The position numbers and the translations under genes were made by a program. This document shows positions 35,282-44,800 of a stretch of 48,435 nt of DNA, piece by piece; position 1 is the first letter of the stretch; each line of letters begins with the position of its first letter. The DNA comes from a bacterium BMS3Bbin05 (GTDB lineage: Bacteria; Nitrospirota; Thermodesulfovibrionia; Thermodesulfovibrionales; BMS3Bbin05): positions 1-48,435 of the forward strand of contig BDTO01000028.1 in assembly GCA_002897855.1 (NCBI GenBank), written 5' to 3'. The notes under the pieces are model-generated. The model made no database searches, had not been told where the DNA came from, and saw only the letters and a list, made by a program, of their open reading frames with translations.

Positions 35282-36223
35282 TTACCTCCGTTCCTTTATG
35301 ATAGCGGCGAGGAGGGGGAGATTTATCTCATGGTGGCCAGTGATAAAATATGAACTGCCGCCATTCATTGTCGGTCGTTTGAGTACATTTTCCATTGCCC
35401 TGTACTGTCTGATAAAGTCCATGGTAACAGTTGTTATGTTATTTACTTTATGCCCGAGATTGCGTGCAATGGTCAGGGCCTTGAGAAATACCTCGGGGAT
35501 TATGACTGCCGATCCGATGTTGATAAAGACACCGCCTTCCAGGTCGGAGATTACAGAAGTGAAGAGTTTGAAGTCTCTCATGCTTCCTTCCCCGACTGAA
35601 GCGCCGTCAGCCTCCGGATGCATATGAATAATGTCGGTTCCAACAGCTACATGAACAGTAGCCGGGATGTTGTTCTTGAATGCCCTAAAAAAAATGCTCT
35701 GATCCCTGAAGGCAGCTCCTTTTACAGTACTGATGAACTCCCCCATTGCCCGGCCTATGCCATATCCTTTTTTTACCCCTTTATTGATGGCATTGTTAAC
35801 GAGTTTACCTGTCTCTTCAGCCATCCCGAACGTCCCGCAGGACAACTCTTCCGCCACGTCTTCGGATGTCATGCCGATGTAAGACATCTCGAAGTCATGT
35901 ACTATAGCAGCTCCGTTCGTCGCAATTGCCGTAATAATACCATTGTTTATTAAATCTATAATAACGGGGGACAGGCCTAATTTTATTGGATGGGCTCCCA
36001 TAGCGAGTACCACAGGCCTCTTTCCATTTCCCGCCTTTATTATTGCATCAGCCACCTCGATAATGTCCCTGGATGCAAGAACAGCAGGCAGGCTATCCAG
36101 GAAATCCCTGAATGTACCCCCTTTTTCGTAGATATTACCGGCCTGGGACAATCCTACCTTGCTCTCTCTCTTTTTCAGGGAGTATCGTTTTACTTTTCTG
36201 AAGGATAAGGGCTTATATTTCAT
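35282..36223 (-). CDS. Conserved hypothetical protein, possibly deoxyhypusine-synthase-like Rossmann fold
   Basis: 313 residues, soluble. Strongly patterned stretches include AMGAHPIKLGLSPVIIDLI, AIATNGAAIVHDFEMSYIG, ATVHVAVGTDIIHMHPEADG, NIGSAVIIPEVFLKALTIAR and YFITGHHEINLPLLAAII. These suggest a large NAD- or nucleotide-binding fold, and I think it is similar to the deoxyhypusine-synthase-like group, but the diagnostic lysine motif is not certain. No bacterial eIF5A substrate exists, so a function is not claimed. The start at ATG 36223 has no strong Shine-Dalgarno. Upstream DNA is repeat-rich. Confidence 0.65.
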   Translation of the reverse strand: MKYKPLSFRKVKRYSLKKRESKVGLSQAGNIYEKGGTFRDFLDSLPAVLASRDIIEVADAIIKAGNGKRPVVLAMGAHPIKLGLSPVIIDLINNGIITAIATNGAAIVHDFEMSYIGMTSEDVAEELSCGTFGMAEETGKLVNNAINKGVKKGYGIGRAMGEFISTVKGAAFRDQSIFFRAFKNNIPATVHVAVGTDIIHMHPEADGASVGEGSMRDFKLFTSVISDLEGGVFINIGSAVIIPEVFLKALTIARNLGHKVNNITTVTMDFIRQYRAMENVLKRPTMNGGSSYFITGHHEINLPLLAAIIKERR

Positions 36224-36581
36224 CTTAAAAATCCCTCACCCCACTGTTTCCCCCCTTGGCAAGGGGGGACTATGGGGGGTGTTTTCATTCTTCTTTGTGT
36301 CTCGACGTGTGCCGGGGCATGAACGTTTCATCTTAAACTACTCCCTTTATGAGACTATGACTCTCTTTCGGCTCGATTTAACTACCCATAGAAATTAAGG
36401 TTCTTCCGGTATCCCTGTGAGCAATATAACCATAACTACAAAAAAAAGAAAACTTTCTGCCACAGACTCTCACGGACTAAAAACTTCAATTAGCCACAGA
36501 TATCCGCAGATAGACGCGGATTTTTTAGTAACTTTTATATTTTGACACACTTTTAAAAATTAATACTTCCCCTCCCCCCGG

Positions 36582-36828
36582 GAGGCTGTGTCACAATTGT
36601 CATCCCTGAAATAAATTCAGGGCAGGCTCTGAACTTGTTTCAGTATCTATATAAAACGTAACATATTGAAAACACGAGATTCTGAAATAAATTCAGAATG
36701 ACATCATATACGTTTTCAGAATGACATCATATACGTTTTCAGAATGACATCATATACGTTTTCAGAATGACATCATATACGTTTTCAGAATGACATCATA
36801 TACGTTTTCAGGATTGTGACACAGCCTC
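36582..36828. mobile_element. Short TIR-bounded non-coding (MITE-like) element
   Basis: 247 bp with perfect 16-bp terminal inverted repeats GAGGCTGTGTCACAAT / ATTGTGACACAGCCTC. The interior starts with GTCATCCCTGAAATAAATTC and contains GATTCTGAAATAAATTCAGA, the same core type as the 8315-8445 element, then the five-unit tandem. It has no coding capacity. It sits inside other repeat DNA, which suggests past transposition or copying by a transposase elsewhere. Confidence 0.75.
36694..36808. repeat. Five tandem copies of a 23-bp unit
   Basis: CAGAATGACATCATATACG plus TTTT repeats with period 23 from 36694, 36717, 36740, 36763 and 36786, essentially identical. It lies within the TIR element and looks like slippage expansion of its inner end. 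There are no spacers, so it is not a CRISPR. Confidence 0.95.
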
Positions 36829-37073
36829 TCAAGGGCGAGGGTGTCTTCCGTCTTTTTCAGAGCATATCAATCTTCTTATCTGCGTTTATCTGTGTAAATC
36901 CGCGGCTGATAAATCCTTTTCCGCCACAGACTCTCACAGACTTTTTTAAAAGAATTTTAAACCAGATATAGTCCTTTATTTCTTTCTTTAGTCTGTGTCC
37001 GTCCGTGGCCGAATATGTCTTTAAGTCTTTTTTAAATCCGTGTCAGTTTTATATTGTGAATTTTAGCACAAAC

Positions 37074-37103
37074 TTGATTTTTTCTGCATGCTTATGGTTA
37101 AAT
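37074..37103 (+). promoter_or_regulatory. Possible rpsT promoter
   Basis: TTGATT (37074-37079) and TTAAAT (37098-37103) are 18 nt apart and about 45 bp before the rpsT start. The match is moderate, and the region is AT-rich, so chance is possible. Confidence 0.3.
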
Positions 37104-37146
37104 TTATAGCACTTAAAGTTGTTTATTTCTCAGGAGGAGTATTTTA

Positions 37147-37440
37147 ATGGCCAATAAACCCGTAAAGAAAAATCTTTCAGCGCTCAAGAGGATGAGACAG
37201 TCGGAAAAACGTCACGAGAGAAATCAGGCAGTGAAAAGCGCTGTGAAGACCATGACCAAAAAATTCAACGAGGTACTCAGGGGTGGTAACGAAGAAGAGA
37301 TTCAGAAAGTTTACAGGGACATAATTAAACTTCTGGATAAGGCTTCATCCAAAAACATCCTGCATAGAAACAATTCATCCCGAAGGATATCCACGATTTC
37401 GAGGAAACTTCACAAATACCTTAGCGGTAAAGCAGCTTAG
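37147..37440 (+). CDS. rpsT: 30S ribosomal protein S20
   Basis: 97 residues, a little longer than the usual 86-90. The basic start ANKPVKKNLSALKRMRQSEK is followed by RHERNQAVKSAVKTMTKKF, and later by NILHRNNSSRRISTISRKLH, the conserved 16S-rRNA-binding helices. AGGAGGA precedes ATG 37147. It is read towards holA, and the two coding regions overlap by 20 bp at their 3' ends. Confidence 0.95.
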   Translation: MANKPVKKNLSALKRMRQSEKRHERNQAVKSAVKTMTKKFNEVLRGGNEEEIQKVYRDIIKLLDKASSKNILHRNNSSRRISTISRKLHKYLSGKAA

Positions 37441-38299
37441 TTATCAGCAGTTCCAGCGGATATTCGGTTCCGGTTGATTTATTTATGGTGTCCGCTTCAA
37501 GAAGTATCCTGTAGTAATGCAGCAGCGTATCCTGTGAAGCCCTGTCTTTATTTCTTGATATCTGCCAGTTTATGGCTCCCAATAGCATATTTGTTCCGGA
37601 ACCGCTGATGCGGGCGGCCAGTGCGAACGCCTTTCTGCTGTTACCGGAGGAAATCGCCCTTGTTAACTCAAAAGTGTCCACTCCTGATTCACCGTAAAAA
37701 ATATCCCTCAAATCTTCCATCCCTATTTTATCTTTACCCGTCAGGGACAGTTTGTTAACCTCCGATGCCAGCAGCCCCGCACTATCTCCGGACATTCCGA
37801 TCAGGTAAGCAGTAACCTCGGCTGATAACGAAATTCCAAGGGAACCTGCATAAGATGAAATCCATTCCCTTAATTCATTCCGGTTATGATCGAGGGATAT
37901 AATTTTGCAATTTCGAAAAGCATCCTTTTTGTTGGTGTTGAGCCTGTCATTGTAGAAAATGAAGAGCGTAGAAGAGTCGGAAGGATTATCAAGGTATCCT
38001 TTGAACAATGCCATTTCCGCCTTCTTGATTTTTTGAGCATTCCGTACTATCACCACCTTGTTTTCCGAAAAAAACGAAAAAGTGTTGAGGCTGTCCACTA
38101 TCTCCTTTAATAAAGATAACTTCCCTGTTGGAAAATCAAGGTCATATATATCAAGTCCGAAACTTTTCTGATCGTCGTGCATCCCCTCTTTTATGTTCCG
38201 TTCCGCTTCTTTCAGGAAGAACTCATCCGAACCATAAAGCAGGTATGAACTGCTTTTGAAGCCTGTATCCTTTTCCCTGAGAAACTGCCTGAAACTCAT
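37421..38299 (-). CDS. holA: DNA polymerase III subunit delta
   Basis: The clamp-loader subunit that opens the beta ring. 292 residues: the N-terminal YLLYGSDEFFLKEAERNIKE and FFSENKVVIVRNAQKI, then an AAA+-like middle with LIGMSGDSAGLLASEVNKLS and a C-terminal collar part with LLGAINWQISR. Divergent overall, as is usual for delta. ATG 38299 overlaps the lptE stop (ATGA). Gene order leuS-lptE-holA beside rpsT on the other strand is widely conserved in Gram-negative bacteria and supports all four calls. Confidence 0.9.
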   Translation of the reverse strand: MSFRQFLREKDTGFKSSSYLLYGSDEFFLKEAERNIKEGMHDDQKSFGLDIYDLDFPTGKLSLLKEIVDSLNTFSFFSENKVVIVRNAQKIKKAEMALFKGYLDNPSDSSTLFIFYNDRLNTNKKDAFRNCKIISLDHNRNELREWISSYAGSLGISLSAEVTAYLIGMSGDSAGLLASEVNKLSLTGKDKIGMEDLRDIFYGESGVDTFELTRAISSGNSRKAFALAARISGSGTNMLLGAINWQISRNKDRASQDTLLHYYRILLEADTINKSTGTEYPLELLITKLLYR

Positions 38300-38778
38300 C
38301 TGTAAATTACCTCTGTTACGAGTCTGTCTGCAAGTGATTCGAGCGCCTGTTCAGTTGCTGTCTCTTTAAGCGAGATAATACTGTTTATTGACCGTTCCGC
38401 AATAAATGATTCGATAAATGGAGACTGCATTGCATTATATCTCTTCCTGAAATTATCCGGGCCGGAAATCGAAAAGTCAGCCCTGATGACAACTTCGTAT
38501 TCCCTGGAGAATTCATTTTTTTCCGATACTACCTTCAGTAAGAATTCATTTATCTCGCCGTTCAATATATATTTTGAAGAAGCCTTTACCTGTATGCCCT
38601 GTTTAAGAAATTCCGTTCCGAGTTTTTCATAAAGGACATCTTCAATATTGGGTTCGGATGTTTTGTTAATAATAGACGAGATATTGATGTCTCTGAAGGG
38701 AAGGCCGGAAGTCTTTCTGACAGTATAACCGCAACCGGTAACGAGAACCAGGATAATGAAGTAAGCTATATTTTTCAT
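38296..38778 (-). CDS. lptE: LPS-assembly lipoprotein LptE
   Basis: 160 residues. The lipoprotein signal LVTGC puts the lipidated Cys at 16, followed by GYTVR. The pattern of an LptE (RlpB/DUF-type) sandwich fold follows (DVLYEKLGTEFLKQG, EVVIRADFSISG). It plugs the LptD barrel that inserts LPS in the outer membrane. Sequence identity in this family is low, so the call leans on size, lipobox and location between leuS and holA. Its start overlaps the leuS stop by 4 bp. Confidence 0.87.
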   Translation of the reverse strand: MKNIAYFIILVLVTGCGYTVRKTSGLPFRDINISSIINKTSEPNIEDVLYEKLGTEFLKQGIQVKASSKYILNGEINEFLLKVVSEKNEFSREYEVVIRADFSISGPDNFRKRYNAMQSPFIESFIAERSINSIISLKETATEQALESLADRLVTEVIYR

Positions 38779-41288
38779 ACCACTATATTCACGAGTTTGC
38801 CCTTAACGATTATCACCTTCCGAACAGGCTTGTCTCCTGTGAACTCTCCGACCTTCCGGTCTCTCAGTGCTATTTCTTTCAGTTTTTCATCCGGAAGGCC
38901 TGCAGGAACCATTGCTTTAGCCCTGACCTTGCCGTTTACCTGTACCACGAGCTCTATCTGCATTGCCTTTGTATATTCATCATCCCACTCTGGCCATGGC
39001 TGCCGGAATATGCTGGGCTTGTTGCCCATTGTTTCCCAGACTTCTTCCGCTATATGCGGAGAGAACGGGGCGATCAGGAGTACAAGATTCCTTAATGCAA
39101 ATCCCATCAGGGCATAATCGTTTTCGTCTGCGGGTCGAAATGCGGTAAGCTCATTCAGGAGTTCCATCATCGAAGCGATCGCCGTGTTGAAATGAAAATC
39201 CCTCTCTATATCGTGGGTTACCTTTTTTATGGTCCGGTGCGTTTTCCTGAACAGGGGGGAGTCTTTGTCTATAGCGGAATCGTCAATGCCTGAACTTCGA
39301 ATACAGGCCTTAATCCTGTAAGCTGCCGACCAGAGTCTGTTAAGGAACCTGAACGCTCCTTCAACTCCCTTGTCGGACCATTCGAGGTCTTTCTCGGGCG
39401 GGGCGGCAAAGAGTGAAAAAAGCCTGGAAGTGTCGGCGCCGTAAGTCTCTATCAGGTGGTTGGGATCGATCACATTCTTCTTTGATTTGGACATCTTTTC
39501 GACCCTTCCTATCTCCACTTTTCTGTTACATTTAATACATGTGCCTTTTTCCGCTTCTTCGGGAAGGAGCCAGCCGTGTTCCTGACATTTATAAGTCTCC
39601 TTGCATACCATTCCCTGAGTCAGCAGGTTGGTGAAAGGTTCGTCAAAATTCACTATACCGATGTCATGCAGTACCTTTGTAAAAAACCTGGAGTATAACA
39701 GATGAAGCACCGCATGTTCTATCCCTCCTATATACTGGTCTACCGGCATCCAGTTGGATATATTATCCCTGTCAAGGGCGTCTTCGTTCTTTGCGGAACA
39801 GTAACGGATAAAGTACCATGAAGAGTCCACAAATGTATCCATCGTATCTGTTTCTCTCCCGGCCTCTCCGCCGCATTTCGGGCAGGATGTGTTTACGAAC
39901 TCATCGGCATCTGCCAGCGGTGATGACCCCAGGCCGGTAAGAGACACGTTTTCAGGGAGAATAACGGGCAAGCCTTCTTCCGGAACGGGAACAATGCCGC
40001 ATTTTTTACAATATATGATGGGTATCGGGGTCCCCCAGTACCTTTGTCTTGATATTCCCCAGTCCCTGAGCCGGTAGTTGACAGTCCTCTTGCCGAGGCC
40101 TCTCTCTTCGATATATTCTGCTATCTTCTTCTTTGCGTCATTGCTCTTCAGTCCGGAAAACTGTGCCGAATTTATGAGTATACCTTCATCTTCAAATGCC
40201 TCTTCAAGTTCGACCGGCGAAAGATTTGCGCCGGATGTTATGACCTGTTTTATGGGTATGCCGTATTTTTTTGCGGTATCAAAGTCCCGCTGGTCGTGGG
40301 CCGGGACGGACATGATCGCTCCGGTTCCATATTCCATGAGTACGAAATTTGCGACCACGATTGGTACGGCATCATTGTTGAGAGGATTTATTGCATTTTC
40401 CCCTGTAAAAATTATTATCTTCTCCTCCGGGTTTTCTCCGGCGTTTTTCATCTCATCAAGCTTTTCGTTTCCGCCGGCCAATTCACGGCTCATGGGGTGA
40501 TCAGGAGCCAGGCACATGAAAGTGACGCCAAAGAGTGTATCCGGACGTGTAGTAAATATGCGCAATTTCCTGTCGGAGCCCCGGATGGGGAAGTCCACTT
40601 CAACGCCTTCACTTTTCCCTATCCAGTTCCTCTGCATGGTCAGCACACTTTCGGGCCACCCCGTGAGCGTGTCGCAGTCGATCAAGAGCCTTTCAGCGTA
40701 ATCCGTTATCCTGAAGAACCACTGATCGAGTTCTTTTAACTCCACAATGCTGTCACATCTCCAGCACTTTTCGTCAATCACCTGTTCATTGGCCAGAACA
40801 GTAGAACAGGACGGGCACCAGTTGACCGACGAAGACTTCCTGTAGGCGAGAGCTCTTTTGAACATCTGCAGAAAAAACCACTGGTTCCATCTGTAATATT
40901 CCGGACTGCATGTTGCAAGCTCTCTCTCCCAGTCGTAGCTCAGGCCAAGACCGGTCAGCTGTTTTTTCATGGCGTCGATGTTCTTATACGTCCATTCGGA
41001 AGGTTGAACCCCGTGTTTTATTGCGGCATTTTCAGCAGGGAGCCCAAATGCGTCCCATCCCATGGGGTGAAGGACATCGTATCCCCGCATCTTCTTGTAT
41101 CTTGCGATGACATCTCCTATTGCATAGTTTCTGACATGGCCCATGTGGATGTTGCCGGAAGGATAGGGGAACATCTCAAGACAGTAAAATTTTCTGCCTT
41201 TGATGGTATCGGTTGCGTGAATATTCATCTCTTCCCATTTTTTCTGCCATTTCAGCTCGATCTTTTGGGGGTCGTATCTCTCGTCCAA
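38775..41288 (-). CDS. leuS: Leucyl-tRNA synthetase
   Basis: Charges tRNA-Leu. About 837 residues, class Ia. The HIGH-type motif is MFPYPSGNIHMGHVRNY (about 39-55), two Cys clusters are WCPSCSTVL with KCWRCD and YCKKCG with CPKCG, the editing domain lies at about 220-400, and KMSKSKKNV is near 610. An anticodon-binding domain and a C-terminal domain follow. The frame is open from 41318, but GGAGG with about 7 nt spacing points to TTG 41288, giving DERYDPQKIELKWQKKWEE, the normal family start. It heads the leuS-lptE-holA unit. Confidence 0.95.
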   Translation of the reverse strand: MDERYDPQKIELKWQKKWEEMNIHATDTIKGRKFYCLEMFPYPSGNIHMGHVRNYAIGDVIARYKKMRGYDVLHPMGWDAFGLPAENAAIKHGVQPSEWTYKNIDAMKKQLTGLGLSYDWERELATCSPEYYRWNQWFFLQMFKRALAYRKSSSVNWCPSCSTVLANEQVIDEKCWRCDSIVELKELDQWFFRITDYAERLLIDCDTLTGWPESVLTMQRNWIGKSEGVEVDFPIRGSDRKLRIFTTRPDTLFGVTFMCLAPDHPMSRELAGGNEKLDEMKNAGENPEEKIIIFTGENAINPLNNDAVPIVVANFVLMEYGTGAIMSVPAHDQRDFDTAKKYGIPIKQVITSGANLSPVELEEAFEDEGILINSAQFSGLKSNDAKKKIAEYIEERGLGKRTVNYRLRDWGISRQRYWGTPIPIIYCKKCGIVPVPEEGLPVILPENVSLTGLGSSPLADADEFVNTSCPKCGGEAGRETDTMDTFVDSSWYFIRYCSAKNEDALDRDNISNWMPVDQYIGGIEHAVLHLLYSRFFTKVLHDIGIVNFDEPFTNLLTQGMVCKETYKCQEHGWLLPEEAEKGTCIKCNRKVEIGRVEKMSKSKKNVIDPNHLIETYGADTSRLFSLFAAPPEKDLEWSDKGVEGAFRFLNRLWSAAYRIKACIRSSGIDDSAIDKDSPLFRKTHRTIKKVTHDIERDFHFNTAIASMMELLNELTAFRPADENDYALMGFALRNLVLLIAPFSPHIAEEVWETMGNKPSIFRQPWPEWDDEYTKAMQIELVVQVNGKVRAKAMVPAGLPDEKLKEIALRDRKVGEFTGDKPVRKVIIVKGKLVNIVV

Positions 41289-41437
41289 GTCATGTCCTCC
41301 GGATTTCAGGGTTATCAAAAATTATACAATTATTCAACTGTTTTTATGAAGAAGTGAAAATATCCCAAGAACAGATATAGAAAGATATGAGAGTTGACCT
41401 GTCTCCTTGGGGTTTTCAAATCCACCCTCCCCTTAGT

Positions 41438-41521
41438 CCCCTCCCATCAAGGGAGGGGAGACTTTAAGATACCCCGCCGTCTCTGCCTGCCTGTGTATGC
41501 CGCACGCAGACAGGCGGCGGG
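41438..41521. repeat. Two GC-rich hairpins upstream of the RHS gene
   Basis: CCCCTCCC-ATCAA-GGGAGGGG (41438-41458) and a larger imperfect one from CCCCGCC (41473) to GGCGGGG (41521), whose inner part GCCGCACGCAGACAGGC resembles repeat copies A and B. They fall in the 580-bp gene-free stretch 41289-41869, whose remaining part carries the promoter and leader described separately. Confidence 0.75.
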
Positions 41522-41628
41522 GAGGTTTATTCAACCTCCAGCCGTTTTTTTAAAATATTTTGGAGAGTAGTGATTAAGGCTTAATCATAGTCCATTATAG
41601 CCGTTATTACCATTTATCAATAATTTAC

Positions 41629-41702
41629 TTGACATAAAGCTGAAATTATGATACAAATTTTATTAAAGCCTGACAAATAGCGCATAAGTCATAAAGGGAG
41701 GG
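41629..41702 (+). promoter_or_regulatory. Promoter and ribosome-binding site for the RHS gene
   Basis: TTGACA (41629-41634) and TACAAA (41652-41657) are spaced 17 nt. A start point would be near 41664, followed about 30 nt later by the strong AAGGGAGGG (41694-41702). The Shine-Dalgarno is 168 bp before the first in-frame ATG, which implies that translation once began near 41703-41710. Confidence 0.55.
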
Positions 41703-41869
41703 ATAACGAAACCTTTACGTAATACAAACCTTTTGCCTTTTTCTTCATATCCGCTTTAATCCTTTTTCAGAACCCGGGTTATTGCAAGAGCGAGATACCC
41801 GGCATACAGCTTGATTCCGAACCGGAGAGCCTGGCCGTAAACCCGGCCACGGACACAGCGGTTATCGCC
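41703..41869 (+). pseudogene. Remnant 5' end of the RHS gene: signal peptide out of frame, no start codon
   Basis: Directly after the Shine-Dalgarno, frame 1 reads TKPLRNTNLLPF. After the five-T run at 41738-41742, frame 2 reads FFISALILFQNPGYCKSEIP and continues unbroken into the big ORF. Joined by a one-base shift, this is a textbook signal peptide. Frame 1 has ATA at 41703 where a start would be expected and only TTG 41733 further in. The segment 41744-41869 also encodes extra propeller sequence (PESLAVNPATDTAVIA). Confidence 0.55.
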
Positions 41870-44800
41870 ATGGAAAACCCTGACTCCGTATCAGTCGTGG
41901 ATATGGATACCGGCAGTATCCTTGCAGATATCCCCCTTTCCGTTAAGCCGGGGAAAACAGCGGTTGATTCGGTACTCAACCTTGCAGTAGTAAGCATACC
42001 CCGTAACAACACCGTCATGCTCATCGACCTGAACACATATGAGATAATTTCAGCGATCCCCGTCGGGAGAAAACCGGAGGGCATAGCGATAGACCCCGAA
42101 AAACACATAGCTGTTGTTGCAAACCATAAAGACGACACAGTATCGGTCATAGACCTGATAAATTACAGCGTTATCAAAACCATCCCGGTGGGCAGAAAGC
42201 CGGTGGATGTCGCCATGGACCCCGGACTCAACATTGCCCTCGTAGTCAATGAAAAGGGCAGGGGTCATGATGATGAAGAAGATATGGACAGTGGGAGTGA
42301 ACACAAGGAAGAGAAAAAGAAAGATAAAGACGGCCATGGGGACGGACATTACACAGTATCCATTATAGACCTCGGCAGATACCAGGTAACGGGCACAGTT
42401 ACAGTCGGAAAAAAGCCAAGGGCGATAGATATCAACCCGGAGACACATACAGCAGTTGTCGCAAACGAAAAAGACAACACCGTCACAGTAATCGACCTTG
42501 CAACATATGGGCATTATTCGATTCCCGTCAGGAAACACCCTATAGACGTTGCGATAAACACACTGGACAACAGCGTCCTTGTCCTCTGCGAAAAAGGCGG
42601 CAAGGGTGAAGGCCATGGCAGGAGACGGCATGGAATGCTCCTTCTCATAGACCTCAATACAGGCACAATGGTCAGAGAGTATTCAGTCGACAGAAAGCCT
42701 GAGGCAGTGGCAGTCAACCCGTACACAAACATGGCTGGAGTAATAGACAGAAAGACAGAGAGCCTCACGCTCATCCACCTTCCCAACCCCGTCCCCGTAA
42801 TAACATCCGTAATCCCCGACATCCTCCTCCGGGGGAGTAAAACAACCGGAATAGCCATAAACGGCTCCGGATTCACCAGAAGCTCGGTTGTTACTCTCCT
42901 CACCCCTGACACCTATCTCCCAACCCCTGTTTTCATAAACAACCACACCATCGAGGCGGAAATCCCCCCTGGATTAATGAATACAACAGGCGCATACCGC
43001 CTGACCGTAACAAACCCGTCGCCTGAAGGAGGCACATCAAATACAGTTACCCTCACAATACAAAACCCCATACCTGCTATAACGGCCCTTGAGCCGTTAG
43101 AGGCCGCAGCAGGGATGCCGGGTCTGACCCTGACGGTCCATGGAACGGGGTTCTTTAATGACACAACACTCTCCATAAACGGAAACAACCGGACATACAA
43201 CCTCATAAACAATATCAAGCTCGACCTCGGGCTGACAGCAGAAGACCTCGAAACAGGAGGATACCTGAAGATAACCGCCTCGAACCCCCCGCCCGGAGGG
43301 GGGACATCGGAGTCCGCCACATTCACAGTACTGAATCCAATACCCGTCCTTTTATCAATCGACCCAACCGAGGTTAAGGCCGGAAGCCCCGGCTTCACTT
43401 TGACTATAAACGGCAGCGGCTTCGTAAAGACATCCGTTATATCCATCAACGGGCAGCAATACCCGGCTGCGTTTATAAGCGCCGCACAACTGCAAACAAC
43501 GGTATCTTCAGCCCCGGTTCAGGCAGCCGGGGATTTAAGCATCTCCGTAACGAATCCTCCACCAGGAGGCGGCGTCTCCGCCTCGATACCATTATCGGTA
43601 ACAAAGGCGTCAAACGTAGAGCCCCTCCCCGAAGGTACATTCGGCAAACAATATGAGGACCTTGTGCCTTCAGATGCCACCCTGAAAGCCTATGACCCGA
43701 AGAGATTCTCCATCATAACAGGGATCGTAAAAGACAGGGCATTAAGCCCATTAACGGGAGTAACCGTCTCGATACATAACCATCCGGAATACGGAACGGC
43801 ACGGACGGACACAGCCGGGAGATTCTCCATCCCAACAGAAGGCGGCGGGACAATAACCATAGAATACAAAAAGACAGGCTACATCACGAGCCATAGAAAG
43901 GTCTATGTCCCGTGGAACGACATAGCCATAGCAGAGATCATAACAATGATAACAGAAGACCCTGTCACAACCACAGTAACCTTTGACGGGAATCCGGACA
44001 AAATAACGGTACATAAGAGTTCAACCGTTACGGACGAATCCGGAAGCCGCTCACTCACAATGGTCTTTACCGGAGACAACAGGGCATTTACCACAGATGC
44101 AAACGGCAGCGAGACAGAACTCACCACCATAACCACCCGTGCGACAGAGTTTGACACACCGGAGAGTATGCCTGCAAGACTCCCGCCCACATCGGCCTAT
44201 ACCTATGCGGCGGAACTATCAGTGGACGGGGCGGAGCAGGTGAAATTTCAAAAGCCGGTAACGGCATATGTAGACAACTTCCTCGGCTTTGCAGTGGGGG
44301 AAATAGTGCCGGTAGGATATTACGACAGGGAGCGTGCAGTATGGGTGCCGTCAGACAATGGGGTAGTAGTAAAACTCCTCGATACAGACGGCGACGGCAT
44401 AGTAGACAGCCTCGACAATACAGGAGACGGCCTGCCCGATGATTTGAACAACAACGGCAGCTACAGCGATGAAGTCACCGGACTTGACAATCCGGCTGTC
44501 TATAAACCCGGTACAACCTACTGGAGGGTAGAGATAACACACTTTTCCACCTGGGACTGCAACTGGCCTGCAAGACCTCCTGAAGACGCTATACCACCCA
44601 ATCCAACTGGAGAGGCCGCTGTCGATACACAGCAGTCCGGCGATGACAATACCTGTACAAATTCATATGTGGAGAATCGAAGCCGCATCTATCATGAAGA
44701 CGTTCCGTTGCAAGGTACAGACATGACCCTTCATTACGCAAGTAACCGTGTCAGCGGATATAAATCAATTCTGACTGTCCCAGTAAGCAGTGACAATTTG

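Larger units (their letters stand above)
36224..37146. repeat. Gene-free, repeat-packed interval (923 bp)
   Basis: Holds, in order: a CCCCCCTTG-G-CAAGGGGGG palindrome (36250-36268); the left half of the composite repeat seen at 17069-17310 (36398-36545, with TTCTTCCGGTAT and ACTAAAAACTTCAATTAGCC); a C-rich patch CCCCTCCCCCCGG ending at 36581; a TIR element (36582-36828); AAGGGCGAGGG continuing the C-rich repeat; and the right half of the composite repeat (GTGTAAATCCGCGGCTGA near 36893) with further CACAGACTCTCACAGACT text to about 37045. No credible gene was seen. Confidence 0.8.

Noticed and set aside
36694-36808. Regularly repeated 23-mers that could be mistaken for a CRISPR array
   Set aside because: Units are head-to-tail with no unique spacers and no cas genes nearby.
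42514-44542. Several minus-strand frames of 60-193 codons inside the RHS gene
   Set aside because: They are shadows of the biased codon use in the RHS gene; no start signals or family motifs are present.
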